Shown here in pieces: positions 15,321-24,280 of a stretch of DNA of 64,000 nucleotides. The stretch is from Hyphomicrobiales bacterium (lineage in GTDB: Bacteria; Pseudomonadota; Alphaproteobacteria; Rhizobiales; Rhizobiaceae): positions 372,001-436,000 of the forward strand of contig UBQW01000010.1 of NCBI GenBank assembly GCA_900467745.1, given 5' to 3'. Within the stretch, counting starts at the first letter, position 1, and each line of letters begins with the position of its first letter. Made by a program: the position numbers and the translations under genes. The notes under the pieces are model-generated. The model made no database searches. It had not been told where the DNA came from and saw only the letters and a program-made list of their open reading frames with translations.

Positions 15321-16121
15321 TCAGACGCCGGCGATCTTGCGGAGATCGTCGATGGCGCCGGGTCCCGCCGCGAGCACCTTGGCACCCTTGGTCAATCCCT
15401 CTCCATTGGTCGGGAAGGGATGGAACCAGCCGCCGGCTTCTTGGACGAGGCAATATCCGGCCAGGCAGTCCCAGGCATGCATATAGGGCTCGTAATATCC
15501 GACGAGGCGGCCCGCGGCGACATAGGCGAGCATGAGCGCGCCGGAACCGTTGCGAATAAAATTGCCGCCCGCTTCCAGCAGTTCCTCGACCATCTTGGCG
15601 ACCGTGGCGGGCGAAACATGGCTGTTCGCGCCGATGCCGGTCACCGCGTTGCGGATATTGCGTTCGGGGCTGAGCTCAAGCTTCTTGCCGTTCAAGGTGG
15701 CGCCCATGCCGAGTGCTGCGGCGTAGAGTTCATCATGGCAAGGCGAGGCGATGACGCCGACGACGGGCACGTCGTCATGCAGCAGGCCGATCGAGACGCA
15801 CCAGTTCGGCATGCCGCTGACGAAGGGACTTGTGCCGTCGATCGGATCAATCACCCAGGTGAAGCCCGACGTGCCTGATGTCAAGCCATACTCCTCGCCG
15901 AGAACGCCATCTCCGGGATAGGCGTCCGCGAACCGTGCGCGGATCAGGTTCTCGACCTCACGGTCAGCGATCGACACCACGTCCTGCGGGTCGCGTTTCG
16001 TCTCAATCACCAGAGTGTCGCGGCGCTTGAAATAATCGAGCGCCACGGCGCCTGCCTCGTGGGCAACAGCCGCGGCTAGGGCCAGACGTGCTTCGAGCCC
16101 TGGAATAACGCGCAATGTCAT
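15321..16121 (-). CDS. Inositol monophosphatase-family phosphatase
   Basis: This 266-residue protein has the metal-dependent sugar-phosphatase fold: GEEYG (about 75-79), the metal-binding WVIDPIDGTSPF (about 89-100) and WDCLAGYCLVQEAGG near residue 215. The family hydrolyses inositol phosphate, histidinol phosphate or PAP, and I cannot choose between these. It is divergent from a LacI regulator, with two matching operators in the shared promoter, so it is probably repressed by that regulator and works on a sugar phosphate. Confidence 0.85.
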   Translation of the reverse strand: MTLRVIPGLEARLALAAAVAHEAGAVALDYFKRRDTLVIETKRDPQDVVSIADREVENLIRARFADAYPGDGVLGEEYGLTSGTSGFTWVIDPIDGTSPFVSGMPNWCVSIGLLHDDVPVVGVIASPCHDELYAAALGMGATLNGKKLELSPERNIRNAVTGIGANSHVSPATVAKMVEELLEAGGNFIRNGSGALMLAYVAAGRLVGYYEPYMHAWDCLAGYCLVQEAGGWFHPFPTNGEGLTKGAKVLAAGPGAIDDLRKIAGV

Positions 16122-16176
16122 CGCAACATGTCCTTTATTGGAAACGATGGCTGGATACAGCCGCTGAAAGTCGCGC

Positions 16177-16192
16177 TTGCAAGCGCGTGCAA
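16177..16192. promoter_or_regulatory. LacI-type operator, site 1
   Basis: TTGCA-N6-TGCAA (16 bp) lies 56 bases upstream of the phosphatase start. It has the same arms and spacing as the second site at 16264. LacI-family regulators bind such dyads. Confidence 0.55.
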
Positions 16193-16263
16193 AGCGAACA
16201 CATCGCCGTGTGTGATGTCAATATTCGTCATGAAAACTTCATATTGGCTAGGGTCGTTACGGA

Positions 16264-16279
16264 TTGCACGCAAGTGCAA
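16264..16279. promoter_or_regulatory. LacI-type operator, site 2
   Basis: TTGCAC-N4-GTGCAA is a perfect dyad of six-base arms, 35 bases before the lacI-type gene, and has the same TTGCA-N6-TGCAA core as site 1. The sites are 87 bases apart, which would allow looping and autoregulation. Confidence 0.6.
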
Positions 16280-16314
16280 CTCGATGCAAAGGTGCGTGCA
16301 ACAAAAGGATTGCT

Positions 16315-17328
16315 ATGCCGTCTAAATTATTCGTCAGCGCGCAAGAAGTTGCCGAGAGGGCAGGGGTGTCACGTTCCGCCGTATCGCGAACCTTCACGCC
16401 CGGAGCCAGCGTCTCCGCTGACACCCGCAGGCGGGTGCTGGAAGCAGCTGAGGCACTCGGCTATCACGTCAATCATCTCGCCCGCGGCCTGATGCGCAAT
16501 GAGAGCGGCATCGTGTGCCTGATCGTTTCCGATGTCGCGACGCCGTATCGCTCGGCGCTGTTGCGGGAACTGACAATCCAGTTGCAGAACGCCGGCAAGG
16601 TCGCGATGTTTGTCAACACTGATCGCTCGGACGGCAGCGTCGACCGCGCGCTGCAGCAGGCGATCCGCTACCGGGCCGATGCGTCGATCATCCTCTCCGG
16701 ACTGCCGGATAAGTCGATCACCCAGCTTTGCCTCCGCAGCGGCCAGCGCCTGGTGCTGATCAACCGCGATGACGACCAGCCCGGTCCGTTGAAGATCAAC
16801 CTCGACGACTACGAGTCCGGCGGCAGGATCGCGACCGCATTCGTGCGCGCGGGGTGCAAGACCCTCGCTTTCGCGAACTCCGAAGCTGGGACGCCAAGCT
16901 TGATGGGTCGCGAGCGCGGCTTTATCGCTGCCGCCACAAAGCTCGGCCTCGAGGTCGTCGTCGAGCGCTATGGATCGACGGGATACGAGGCGGGTCGGGT
17001 GCTTGCGCAGCGTATGTTGACGCGCGCCGAGCGGCCTGATGGCGTGTTCTGCGCCACCGATTTGCTCGCCTGCGGTTTCATGGATGCCGCGCGTCACCAG
17101 TTCGGTCTGTCGATCCCGGATCAGCTGTGCGTTGCCGGCTTTGACGATATTGAGCAGGCGTCGTGGTCTTCCTTCAATCTCACGACCTTCGCGCAGCCGG
17201 TTATGGCGATCGCCACGCAGGCGGTAAAGTGGCTTGCTACCGGTGGCAATGAGGACGAGCCGGAAGAGGCTCATTCGGTTCGCTTGAAAGCCGAACTCAT
17301 CTGGCGCGGGTCCATCCGCAAGGGCTGA
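16315..17328 (+). CDS. LacI-family transcriptional regulator
   Basis: This 337-residue regulator has an N-terminal LacI HTH (VSAQEVAERAGVSRSAVSR, about 6-24, then the hinge region ALGYHVNHLARGL). A periplasmic-binding-protein-like sensor domain follows, with segments such as DGVFCATDLLACGF and VAGFDDIEQASW. The ATG at 16315 has AAAAGGA ahead of it; the longer frame from 16264 covers the operator and is rejected. It probably represses the divergent phosphatase gene and itself. The effector is unknown but is expected to be a sugar or sugar phosphate. Confidence 0.9.
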   Translation: MPSKLFVSAQEVAERAGVSRSAVSRTFTPGASVSADTRRRVLEAAEALGYHVNHLARGLMRNESGIVCLIVSDVATPYRSALLRELTIQLQNAGKVAMFVNTDRSDGSVDRALQQAIRYRADASIILSGLPDKSITQLCLRSGQRLVLINRDDDQPGPLKINLDDYESGGRIATAFVRAGCKTLAFANSEAGTPSLMGRERGFIAAATKLGLEVVVERYGSTGYEAGRVLAQRMLTRAERPDGVFCATDLLACGFMDAARHQFGLSIPDQLCVAGFDDIEQASWSSFNLTTFAQPVMAIATQAVKWLATGGNEDEPEEAHSVRLKAELIWRGSIRKG

Positions 17329-17433
17329 TCGAAGTCGCACGGCCACTGCGCCCTAAAATATGGGGGGCTTTTATAGCGCGGGATTGCGTTAGATCACCGC
17401 TTGCTTTAAACTTGACTTTATTAAGAAGGTATA

Positions 17434-18333
17434 GTGCGCGCCCCATCCATGACATTTCAGCCCCGCATGCAGAACAAGATCGAAGGTTTCTCCGTCGTCG
17501 GCGGCCTTCACAGGCGATCCTGGAACGGCATCGTTGCGGATGTTTGGGATGTGGAGTGCGCGCCCTATGCCGGCGGTTACTATGTGTCCAATGATCCCAG
17601 GCTTTTTATCCTTCTCGACATGAATGGCGCCGGCCGTTCGACGATGAAGCTGAGTTCAAAGGGTGCGGGTGCCGCGGAAGAGGACGAGAACCAGCCGATT
17701 TCCTATGTGCCTGCGGGAATGGAGCTCTGGGCCAATCTGAAGAACGTGCAATTTCTTCGTCACCTGGATCTGCATTTCGACGCCGAGATGGTCGCGCGCC
17801 GTTTGATGGAGGAGCTCGATCCCGATCGGCTGACGAGCCCGCGCTTACTGTTTTCCGACGAGCGCGTGCTGACGCTGTCGCGCATGATCGCGGCCGAATG
17901 CATGAATCCGGCGCCGTTGCACGATCTCTATGGCGACGGTCTGGCGCTAGCGCTGATCATCGACGTGATGAAGCTTGGGAAAAGCGAGGTGCGCAAGCGC
18001 AGCAAGCTCGCTTCATGGCAATTGCGCAAGGCAACGGATTTCATCACCGAGAACTGCATGCGCAATATTCGGCTGGAAGAGCTTGCGACGCTCGCCGGGC
18101 TCTCGCAATCCCACTTCAGCCATGCCTTCAAGGCATCCACCGGCATGGCGCCGCATCAGTGGCAGATGAATGCGCGGCTGGAGCGGGCGAAAGAGCTCCT
18201 GCTGAACGGCGACCAGCCGCTCATGGTCATCGCAGCCGAGACCGGTTTTTCGGACCAGGCGCATTTCACGCGCGTTTTCCGCAAGAATATCGGAACGCCG
18301 CCCGCCACCTGGAAAAAGGCCCACGTTGCTTGA
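17434..18333 (+). CDS. AraC-family transcriptional regulator
   Basis: This 299-residue protein has a variable N-terminal sensor region and a C-terminal double-HTH AraC domain: NIRLEELATLAGLSQSHFSHAF (about 207-228; only key parts cited) and VIAAETGFSDQAHFTRVFRKNIGTPP. The GTG start follows AGAAGG. It lies 150 bases upstream of a TonB-dependent siderophore receptor on the same strand. AraC regulators in that position (FhuR/YbtA style) often switch the receptor on in response to the ferric siderophore, and I infer the same here. Confidence 0.85.
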   Translation: MRAPSMTFQPRMQNKIEGFSVVGGLHRRSWNGIVADVWDVECAPYAGGYYVSNDPRLFILLDMNGAGRSTMKLSSKGAGAAEEDENQPISYVPAGMELWANLKNVQFLRHLDLHFDAEMVARRLMEELDPDRLTSPRLLFSDERVLTLSRMIAAECMNPAPLHDLYGDGLALALIIDVMKLGKSEVRKRSKLASWQLRKATDFITENCMRNIRLEELATLAGLSQSHFSHAFKASTGMAPHQWQMNARLERAKELLLNGDQPLMVIAAETGFSDQAHFTRVFRKNIGTPPATWKKAHVA

Positions 18334-18483
18334 ACGACACACTAAGTGAGCGTTTGGCCGCTCCGCGAAAAAATGCCCAAAAACATTCAATTCGTCCGGG
18401 ATCGCGACAAGCTGGGCCGTTAAAATTGAGTTAATCACTCATCTTATTCGTGATGTTGGCCGGACCGTTGGGATGACGGTGGC

Positions 18484-20673
18484 GTGAGTAGGGTGACGAC
18501 AAATATGGGTGCGAGAGCAGACCGAGTGATCTTCAAGACAAAGCTTCTGGCGGGTGTCGCCATCTTCGGCGCAAGCGCCACATTCGCGGTCGCGCAGGAT
18601 GCGACCGAGCTGAAGCCGGTCGTCATACAGGGCGCCGGCAATTCGGCGGCGGACGGCGCCAGCGAGGCAACCGGCCCCGTGGAGGGCTATGTGGCCAAGA
18701 AGACCACGGCAGGTTCGAAAACGAATACGCCAATCAACGAAATACCGCAGTCCGTCTCGGTCGTCGGCCGCCAGGAGCTCGATGATCGGGCTGTTGTCAA
18801 CAAGGTCGATGAGGCCCTGCGTTACACGGCGGGCGTCGCCACGCAGACCTTCGGCACCGATCCTGATACTGACTGGTTCTACATCCGTGGTTTCGATGCC
18901 GGACAGAGCGGTGTCTATCTCGATGGCCTCAACCTGTTTTCCTATGGTTTTGGCAACTTCCAGATTGATCCCTTCATGCTGGAGCGCGTTGACGTCCTGA
19001 AGGGTCCGGCTTCGGTTCTCTATGGTGGCGCCAATGCCGGCGGCATCATCGATATGATCAGAAAGCAGCCGACCGACGATCCGCTCTATTACACCGAAAT
19101 CGGCATCAACTCGAATGGCAACGCCTTCACCGGCTTCGATGTTTCCGACAAGGTCGGGTCGAGCGACACGATGACCTATCGCCTGACCGGCAAGATCGCC
19201 GGCGGTGACGGCTATACCGATTACACCCATGATCTGCGCGGCTTCGTCATGCCGCAGCTGACCATCTCGCCGGATGATACAACGAGCCTGACCGTCTGGG
19301 CCTATGCCGGTGGTCTTGATCAGGTTCACACGGGCAATGGCTTCCTGCCCTACGAAGGTACGGTCGTCGACCGGCCCGGCGTCGGCAAGATCTCGCGCCG
19401 CTTCTTCCCCGGTGATCCGGATATCGATACCGGCCGCTACGATCAGCAGATGATCGGCTACGAGTTCGAGCACGAGTTCGAGGGCGGCTGGAAATACTCG
19501 TCGAATGCCCGTTACGGCCATCTCGATAAGTATGAGCGCCTTGTCTATCCTTATCTGTGGTCCGGTCCGACAGACCTTCAGCTCCTTAACTTCGAGGGCG
19601 ACACCTCCGTCGATACGCTGGCCTGGGATAACCGCATCGAAAACACCTTCGATCTCGGCGGCACCGAGCACAAGGTCATGCTGGGCGTCGACTACCGCCT
19701 GTACCGCATCGACAACGTGCAGAACAACAAGTTCGGCTCCGGCTCGCTCAGCGTGACGAACCCCGTTTACGGCCTCCCGCAATTGCCGATGGACCCGCTC
19801 TACAGCGAGCAGGTGACCATGAACCAGATCGGCTTTTACGCGCAGGATCAGATCCATTTCGGCGATGGCTGGCTGGCAACGCTCAACGGCCGCTACGACC
19901 ACGTCAACACCGATTTCAAGGATCGGCTGGCGTCTTCTAACAGCTTCGAGGATTCAGATGGCGCCTGGAGCGGCCGCGCGGGACTCGCTTACGAGTTCGA
20001 CAACGGCCTGACGCCCTACGTAAGCGCCGCGACCTTCTTCAACCCGATGGTTGGCCGTGGCGGCCACGGACCGCTGAAGCCGGAAGAGGGCGAACAGTAT
20101 GAAGCCGGCATCAAGTATGAGCCGACCTTTATGGATGCGTCCTTCACCGCCTCCGTCTTCCATATCAACAAGCGCAACAACTCTGTCTCGATCCCGGTCG
20201 CTCCGTGGACGGACCAGCTCGGCGAAGTGGAATCGAAGGGCTTCGAGCTCGAAGCCAAGGTCAACATCGACGACAACTGGAAGCTGCTCGGCGCCTTCGC
20301 AGCGACCGATGTCACCGTTACCCAGAACGACCCGAACCCCAGCCTGATCGGCAAGACGCCTTATGTCGTTCCCGACTACACGGCTTCCATGTGGGTCGAT
20401 TACACCGTCACGAACGGCCCGCTCGAAGGCCTCAGCCTCGGCGCCGGCGTTCGCCACAAGGGCCGCTCCTGGGCGGATGAAGCCAACACGCTTCGCGTTC
20501 CGGAATCGACCGTGTTCGACGCAGCAATCCGCTACGAAAAGGAAAACTGGACGGCATCGCTTAACGTCGCCAACCTGTTCGACAAGGAATATGTCGAGGC
20601 TTGCCGCACCAACGGCGCCTGCGGCTACGGCGATGCCCGGACCTTCACCTTCAAGCTTGCCAAGAAGTGGTAA
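18484..20673 (+). CDS. TonB-dependent siderophore receptor (FhuA/FoxA-like)
   Basis: This outer-membrane receptor of about 729 residues has a signal peptide (hydrophobic core KLLAGVAIFGASATFA, ending AVAQ). The plug domain starts with TPINEIPQSVSVVGRQEL and has the motifs WFYIRGFDAG and ERVDVLKGPASVLYGG. The 22-stranded barrel ends in an aromatic-terminal strand (FTFKLAKKW). NEIPQSVSVV identifies the ferric-hydroxamate/siderophore class. The GTG at 18484 starts the frame, and an ATG at 18505 would give a tidier signal peptide. It is controlled probably by the adjacent AraC protein and by iron. A strong terminator follows. Confidence 0.93.
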   Translation: MSRVTTNMGARADRVIFKTKLLAGVAIFGASATFAVAQDATELKPVVIQGAGNSAADGASEATGPVEGYVAKKTTAGSKTNTPINEIPQSVSVVGRQELDDRAVVNKVDEALRYTAGVATQTFGTDPDTDWFYIRGFDAGQSGVYLDGLNLFSYGFGNFQIDPFMLERVDVLKGPASVLYGGANAGGIIDMIRKQPTDDPLYYTEIGINSNGNAFTGFDVSDKVGSSDTMTYRLTGKIAGGDGYTDYTHDLRGFVMPQLTISPDDTTSLTVWAYAGGLDQVHTGNGFLPYEGTVVDRPGVGKISRRFFPGDPDIDTGRYDQQMIGYEFEHEFEGGWKYSSNARYGHLDKYERLVYPYLWSGPTDLQLLNFEGDTSVDTLAWDNRIENTFDLGGTEHKVMLGVDYRLYRIDNVQNNKFGSGSLSVTNPVYGLPQLPMDPLYSEQVTMNQIGFYAQDQIHFGDGWLATLNGRYDHVNTDFKDRLASSNSFEDSDGAWSGRAGLAYEFDNGLTPYVSAATFFNPMVGRGGHGPLKPEEGEQYEAGIKYEPTFMDASFTASVFHINKRNNSVSIPVAPWTDQLGEVESKGFELEAKVNIDDNWKLLGAFAATDVTVTQNDPNPSLIGKTPYVVPDYTASMWVDYTVTNGPLEGLSLGAGVRHKGRSWADEANTLRVPESTVFDAAIRYEKENWTASLNVANLFDKEYVEACRTNGACGYGDARTFTFKLAKKW

Positions 20674-20689
20674 GCTGACCGTACCTGTG

Positions 20690-20731
20690 AAAACGGCTGG
20701 AGGGCGATCTTTTTCGCTCTCCAGCCGTTTT
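20690..20731 (+). terminator. Rho-independent terminator of the siderophore receptor gene
   Basis: AAAACGGCTGGAG pairs with CTCCAGCCGTTTT, extended by GCGA/TCGC around a T-rich loop, and is followed by CGTTTC. It starts 16 bases after the stop. Confidence 0.85.
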
Positions 20732-20760
20732 CGTTTCAATGCGACTTGCGGGTGGCTTGA

Positions 20761-20907
20761 TCAGCCAGCCAGCGTGAAATAGATCCAGGCCGCGACAAAG
20801 GCTGCGATCACCACGGCGATCGAGATCAGCTTGCGCAGCCATGGGCGTGGCGGCTTCGGGGTCTTTTGTGGCGCGGGTTTGCGGAACTGGATGACGTTAT
20901 CGCTCAT
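20761..20907 (-). CDS. Small single-span membrane protein (48 aa)
   Basis: This short gene encodes 48 residues: a polar, proline- and lysine-rich N-terminus (MSDNVIQFRKPAPQKTPKPP) and one C-terminal membrane helix (about 28-46, LISIAVVIAAFVAAWIYF). An AGGCGAG site precedes its ATG. The topology suggests a cytoplasmic N-terminus and a membrane anchor. It lies convergently behind the siderophore-receptor terminator. I do not know its function. Confidence 0.6.
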   Translation of the reverse strand: MSDNVIQFRKPAPQKTPKPPRPWLRKLISIAVVIAAFVAAWIYFTLAG

Positions 20908-21190
20908 CTCGCCTGTTTCCTCGTTCTAACGGACGACATCATGCTCCCATAGCAGCGTCAACTTAAATGAAAAAGCCGGTGATCGCGTCGGCTGTCTTTT
21001 TTCTGCTTATGGCAACCGAAGTGCAACTCCAACGGCCGTCGTTCCATCTTCTGCATTTAGCGGTTTTCCGGCGCGCGTCAGCGCCAAAATATTATGCCTG
21101 CTGGCGCGCTTGTTCTCGCCCTAGCGCCATGGACAGGGTCATTCCCGTCCCCTATGAAACAAGAGCATTTCTGGTTCATTTGGTGGCTTT
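20908..21190. other. Intergenic region between small membrane protein and hybrid kinase
   Basis: It holds the divergent promoters of the two flanking genes. AGCCG/CGGCT arms around 20973-20994, with A/T runs on both sides, form a weak terminator-like hairpin whose transcript is unclear. No gene is convincing. Confidence 0.4.
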
Positions 21191-24127
21191 ATGACTTATC
21201 AGTTCACGTCCGGCCATTGGCCCATCGGCGGCGGCGAGACCGGAGAACTTGTTCGCCGTTTCGATTGGGCGGCAACCTCGCTTGGCCCGATCAGCGAGTG
21301 GCCGCAGAACCTGAGAATCAAGGTCAATTCGATCGTCAATTCGCCCATCCCGCAGGTGCTGATGTGGGGCGATGATCATGTCATGATCTACAACGACGGC
21401 TACGTGGAAATTGCCGGCAATTATCATCCGCGCGCGCTCGGCGCGACGGTCCCCGGGATATGGCCGGAGATCTGGGACTGGAACAGCAAGATTCTCGAGG
21501 CCGGCTTCCGCGGTGAGGTCCAGTCATACCGCGACCAGAAGATGGTTCTGCATCGCCACGGCCTCCCTGAGGAAGTCGTTTTCGACCTGTTCTACACGCC
21601 GATCTATGATGACGACGGCAAGGTGAACGGCGTTCTCTGCACGGTGCTCGAAAATACCGACAAGGTGAAGGCGGTGGCCGAGCTTGCGGAAAGCCGCGAG
21701 GAGCTGAAACGGCTGACGGATGCGCTCCCCATCCTCGTCGGTTTCATCGATCGCAGCCATATCTACCGCTTCGCCAACCAGGGCTACGTGGAATGGTTCG
21801 GCCTCGACGCAGCCGATGTGGTCGGCAAGCATGTGGCTGAGGTGATTGGCCAGACCAGCTACCAGACACGCCTTCCCCTGGTCGAGCAGGCGATGGCCGG
21901 CGACCGCATCATCACCGATACATCCATCACCCGGCCGGATGGAACGGATCGCAATGTCGAGATACGCTATGTGCCCCGGCGGGCTTCAGGCGGCGATGTC
22001 GAAGGCATCTATGTGGTGATGATCGATATTGAGGATCGCAAGCGGTCCGAAGTAGCCTTGCAGCGGAGCAACGGCCGTTTCCGCGCGGCGGTGAATGCCG
22101 TCCACGGTGTGATCTGGACGAACGCCGCCGACGGCCGCATGCTCGGTGAGCAGCCGGCATGGTCGGCGCTGACTGGGCAGCCGTTCGAGAGCTACCAGGG
22201 TTACGGCTGGGCGGACGCCGTGCACCCGGATGACCAGGACGGCTCGGTCGAAAGCTGGAAGGCGGCGGTCGCGGCAAAGGCCACCTATGTTCATGAGCAC
22301 AGGGTCCGGCGCGCCGATGGCGTCTACCGAACGTTCGCCATTCGCGCCGTGCCGATCTTCGATGTTTCGGGCGAGATCGAGGAATGGGTCGGTGTTCACA
22401 CCGATATCACCGAACAGCGCGAGGCAGAGGCCAGCCTTCAGGAGCACGCCACAAGCCTCGAGCGCCAGGTTCGCCACCGCGTGAGAGCCGAAGAGCAGCT
22501 GCGGCAGCTGAACGAAAGCCTTGAGGCGCGAGTTGAAGCCGAAATCGCCGAGCGCCATCAAACCGAGCGCGCGTTGCAACAAGCGCAGAAAATGGAAGCG
22601 ATTGGCCAGCTGACGGGCGGCGTGGCGCACGACTTCAACAATCTTCTTCAGGTGGTCTCGGGTAACCTGCAGCTCCTGTCCAAGGATCTGACGGGCAATG
22701 AGCGGGCGGAGCGGCGCTTGGCCAATGCGCTTGCAGGCGTCAACCGCGGTGCGAAGCTCGCAAGCCAGCTGCTCGCCTTCGGTCGCAGGCAGGCGCTCGA
22801 ACCTCGGGTTATCAATATCGCCCGCTTCATCGGCGGAATGGACGATCTGCTGCGGCGTTCGTTGGGCGAAGCGGTCGAGATAGAGGTCATTACCAGTGGC
22901 GGGCTGTGGAACACCTATGCCGATCCCACGCAGGTGGAAAACGCGCTGCTCAACCTCGCGATCAATGCGCGCGACGCTATGAACGGTTCCGGCAAGTTGA
23001 CGATAGAGATGGGCAACGCGGCGCTCGACCAGGAATATGCGCGCAGCCATCAGGAGGTGATGCCGGGTCAGTATGTGATGCTCGCTGTCACCGACACCGG
23101 CACGGGTATGGCGCCTGAAATCTTGAACAAGGTGTTCGAGCCGTTCTTCTCGACCAAGCCAGAAGGCAAGGGAACTGGGCTCGGGCTGTCCATGGTCTAT
23201 GGCTTCGTCAAGCAGTCGGGCGGACATGTGAAGATCTACAGCGAGGTAGATCAGGGAACGACGGTGCGCATCTATCTGCCGCGTTCCGTTGCCGACGAGG
23301 ACCGCGAGGTGACAGTGCATGGCGGGCCTGTGGTGGGCGGCACGGAAACGGTGCTTGTCGTCGAAGATGATGAGGAAGTCCGCGCGATCGTCGTCGAGAC
23401 GCTGTCCGATCTCGGCTACAGCGTATTGACTGCGAAGGACGCGCAGGCCGGACTGAATGTGATCGAAAGTGGCATGCAAATCGACGTGATCTTCACCGAC
23501 GTCGTCATGCCCGGGCCGCTGAAGAGCAGTGAGATGGCGCGCCGCGCGAAGGAGCGGCTGCCCGGTGTGGCAGTGCTCTTTACGTCAGGCTATACGGAAA
23601 ACTCGATCGTTCACGGCGGAAGGCTCGACCCGGGTGTCGAGTTGCTATCGAAGCCCTATACGCGGGAGGCGTTGGCGCGCCGGCTCCGCCATGTGATCGC
23701 CAACCAGAAGCAGATCAGCCAGGCCTCCTCGCCGCGCAGCGCGGCACCGATCGACAAGCCTGTGGCTGCGGTGGTCCCACGAATTCTGCTTGTCGAGGAC
23801 GATTTCCTGATCCGCTCCAACACAGCTGAAATGCTGCTCGAACTGGGGCACCAGGTGACGGAAGCGGCAGATGGCGCGGAGGCGCTCGAGTTCTTGCAGG
23901 GAAACGAGATCGACGTACTGGTCGCGGACATCGGACTACCTGATGTTAGCGGCGTCGATCTGGCTGCGGCCGTACGCCGTCTGTATCCAGACGTCGCCAT
24001 TGTATTCGCTACGGGAGAACACAGTCTACCGACGGGCGCTCCGTCGAAGGCTCTCCTCCTGCGCAAACCCTATTCCGAGATGGAATTGAAATCGGCCGTT
24101 GAGCGCGCTTGGGCAATCAAGCGCTAA
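21191..24127 (+). CDS. Hybrid sensor histidine kinase with PAS domains and two receiver domains
   Basis: This 978-residue protein has no membrane segments, so it is probably cytoplasmic. In order it has an N-terminal PAS-like sensor (SLGPISEWPQNLR), two further PAS/PAC domains (about 170-300 and 300-415), a coiled coil (about 420-465) and HisKA with phospho-acceptor GGVAHDFNNLLQVVSG (about 475-490). An HATPase domain follows (NLAINARDAM; DTGTGMAPE; GKGTGLGLSM), then two receiver domains (LVVEDDEEVRA with acceptor Asp in FTDVVMPG; LLVEDDFLIRS with VADIGLPD). It is an orphan with no separate response regulator nearby. It has no GAF-PHY module, so it is not a bacteriophytochrome despite the adjacent heme oxygenase. 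Confidence 0.92.
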   Translation: MTYQFTSGHWPIGGGETGELVRRFDWAATSLGPISEWPQNLRIKVNSIVNSPIPQVLMWGDDHVMIYNDGYVEIAGNYHPRALGATVPGIWPEIWDWNSKILEAGFRGEVQSYRDQKMVLHRHGLPEEVVFDLFYTPIYDDDGKVNGVLCTVLENTDKVKAVAELAESREELKRLTDALPILVGFIDRSHIYRFANQGYVEWFGLDAADVVGKHVAEVIGQTSYQTRLPLVEQAMAGDRIITDTSITRPDGTDRNVEIRYVPRRASGGDVEGIYVVMIDIEDRKRSEVALQRSNGRFRAAVNAVHGVIWTNAADGRMLGEQPAWSALTGQPFESYQGYGWADAVHPDDQDGSVESWKAAVAAKATYVHEHRVRRADGVYRTFAIRAVPIFDVSGEIEEWVGVHTDITEQREAEASLQEHATSLERQVRHRVRAEEQLRQLNESLEARVEAEIAERHQTERALQQAQKMEAIGQLTGGVAHDFNNLLQVVSGNLQLLSKDLTGNERAERRLANALAGVNRGAKLASQLLAFGRRQALEPRVINIARFIGGMDDLLRRSLGEAVEIEVITSGGLWNTYADPTQVENALLNLAINARDAMNGSGKLTIEMGNAALDQEYARSHQEVMPGQYVMLAVTDTGTGMAPEILNKVFEPFFSTKPEGKGTGLGLSMVYGFVKQSGGHVKIYSEVDQGTTVRIYLPRSVADEDREVTVHGGPVVGGTETVLVVEDDEEVRAIVVETLSDLGYSVLTAKDAQAGLNVIESGMQIDVIFTDVVMPGPLKSSEMARRAKERLPGVAVLFTSGYTENSIVHGGRLDPGVELLSKPYTREALARRLRHVIANQKQISQASSPRSAAPIDKPVAAVVPRILLVEDDFLIRSNTAEMLLELGHQVTEAADGAEALEFLQGNEIDVLVADIGLPDVSGVDLAAAVRRLYPDVAIVFATGEHSLPTGAPSKALLLRKPYSEMELKSAVERAWAIKR

Positions 24128-24280
24128 ATGCTGTCCGGTCCCATTTGGGCGGTGGATGGGTGATAATGCTGGGCCCTCGATCGGCATTCGATATCACAGC
24201 CTGGCTTCGCAGAAGCGAGGCGCAAAAACCTGGCTGGGCGCAAGCTCAATGGCCGAGAACTGACTGAAGGACGGAATACA

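Noticed and set aside
20967-21194. 75-codon plus-strand frame starting MKKPVIASAVFFLLMATEV, resembling a signal peptide
   Set aside because: No ribosome-binding site, no meaningful sequence after the hydrophobic start, and it overlaps the hybrid-kinase start.
21191-24127. Bacteriophytochrome paired with the neighbouring heme oxygenase
   Set aside because: The kinase has PAS domains but no GAF-PHY module or bilin-attachment cysteine region.
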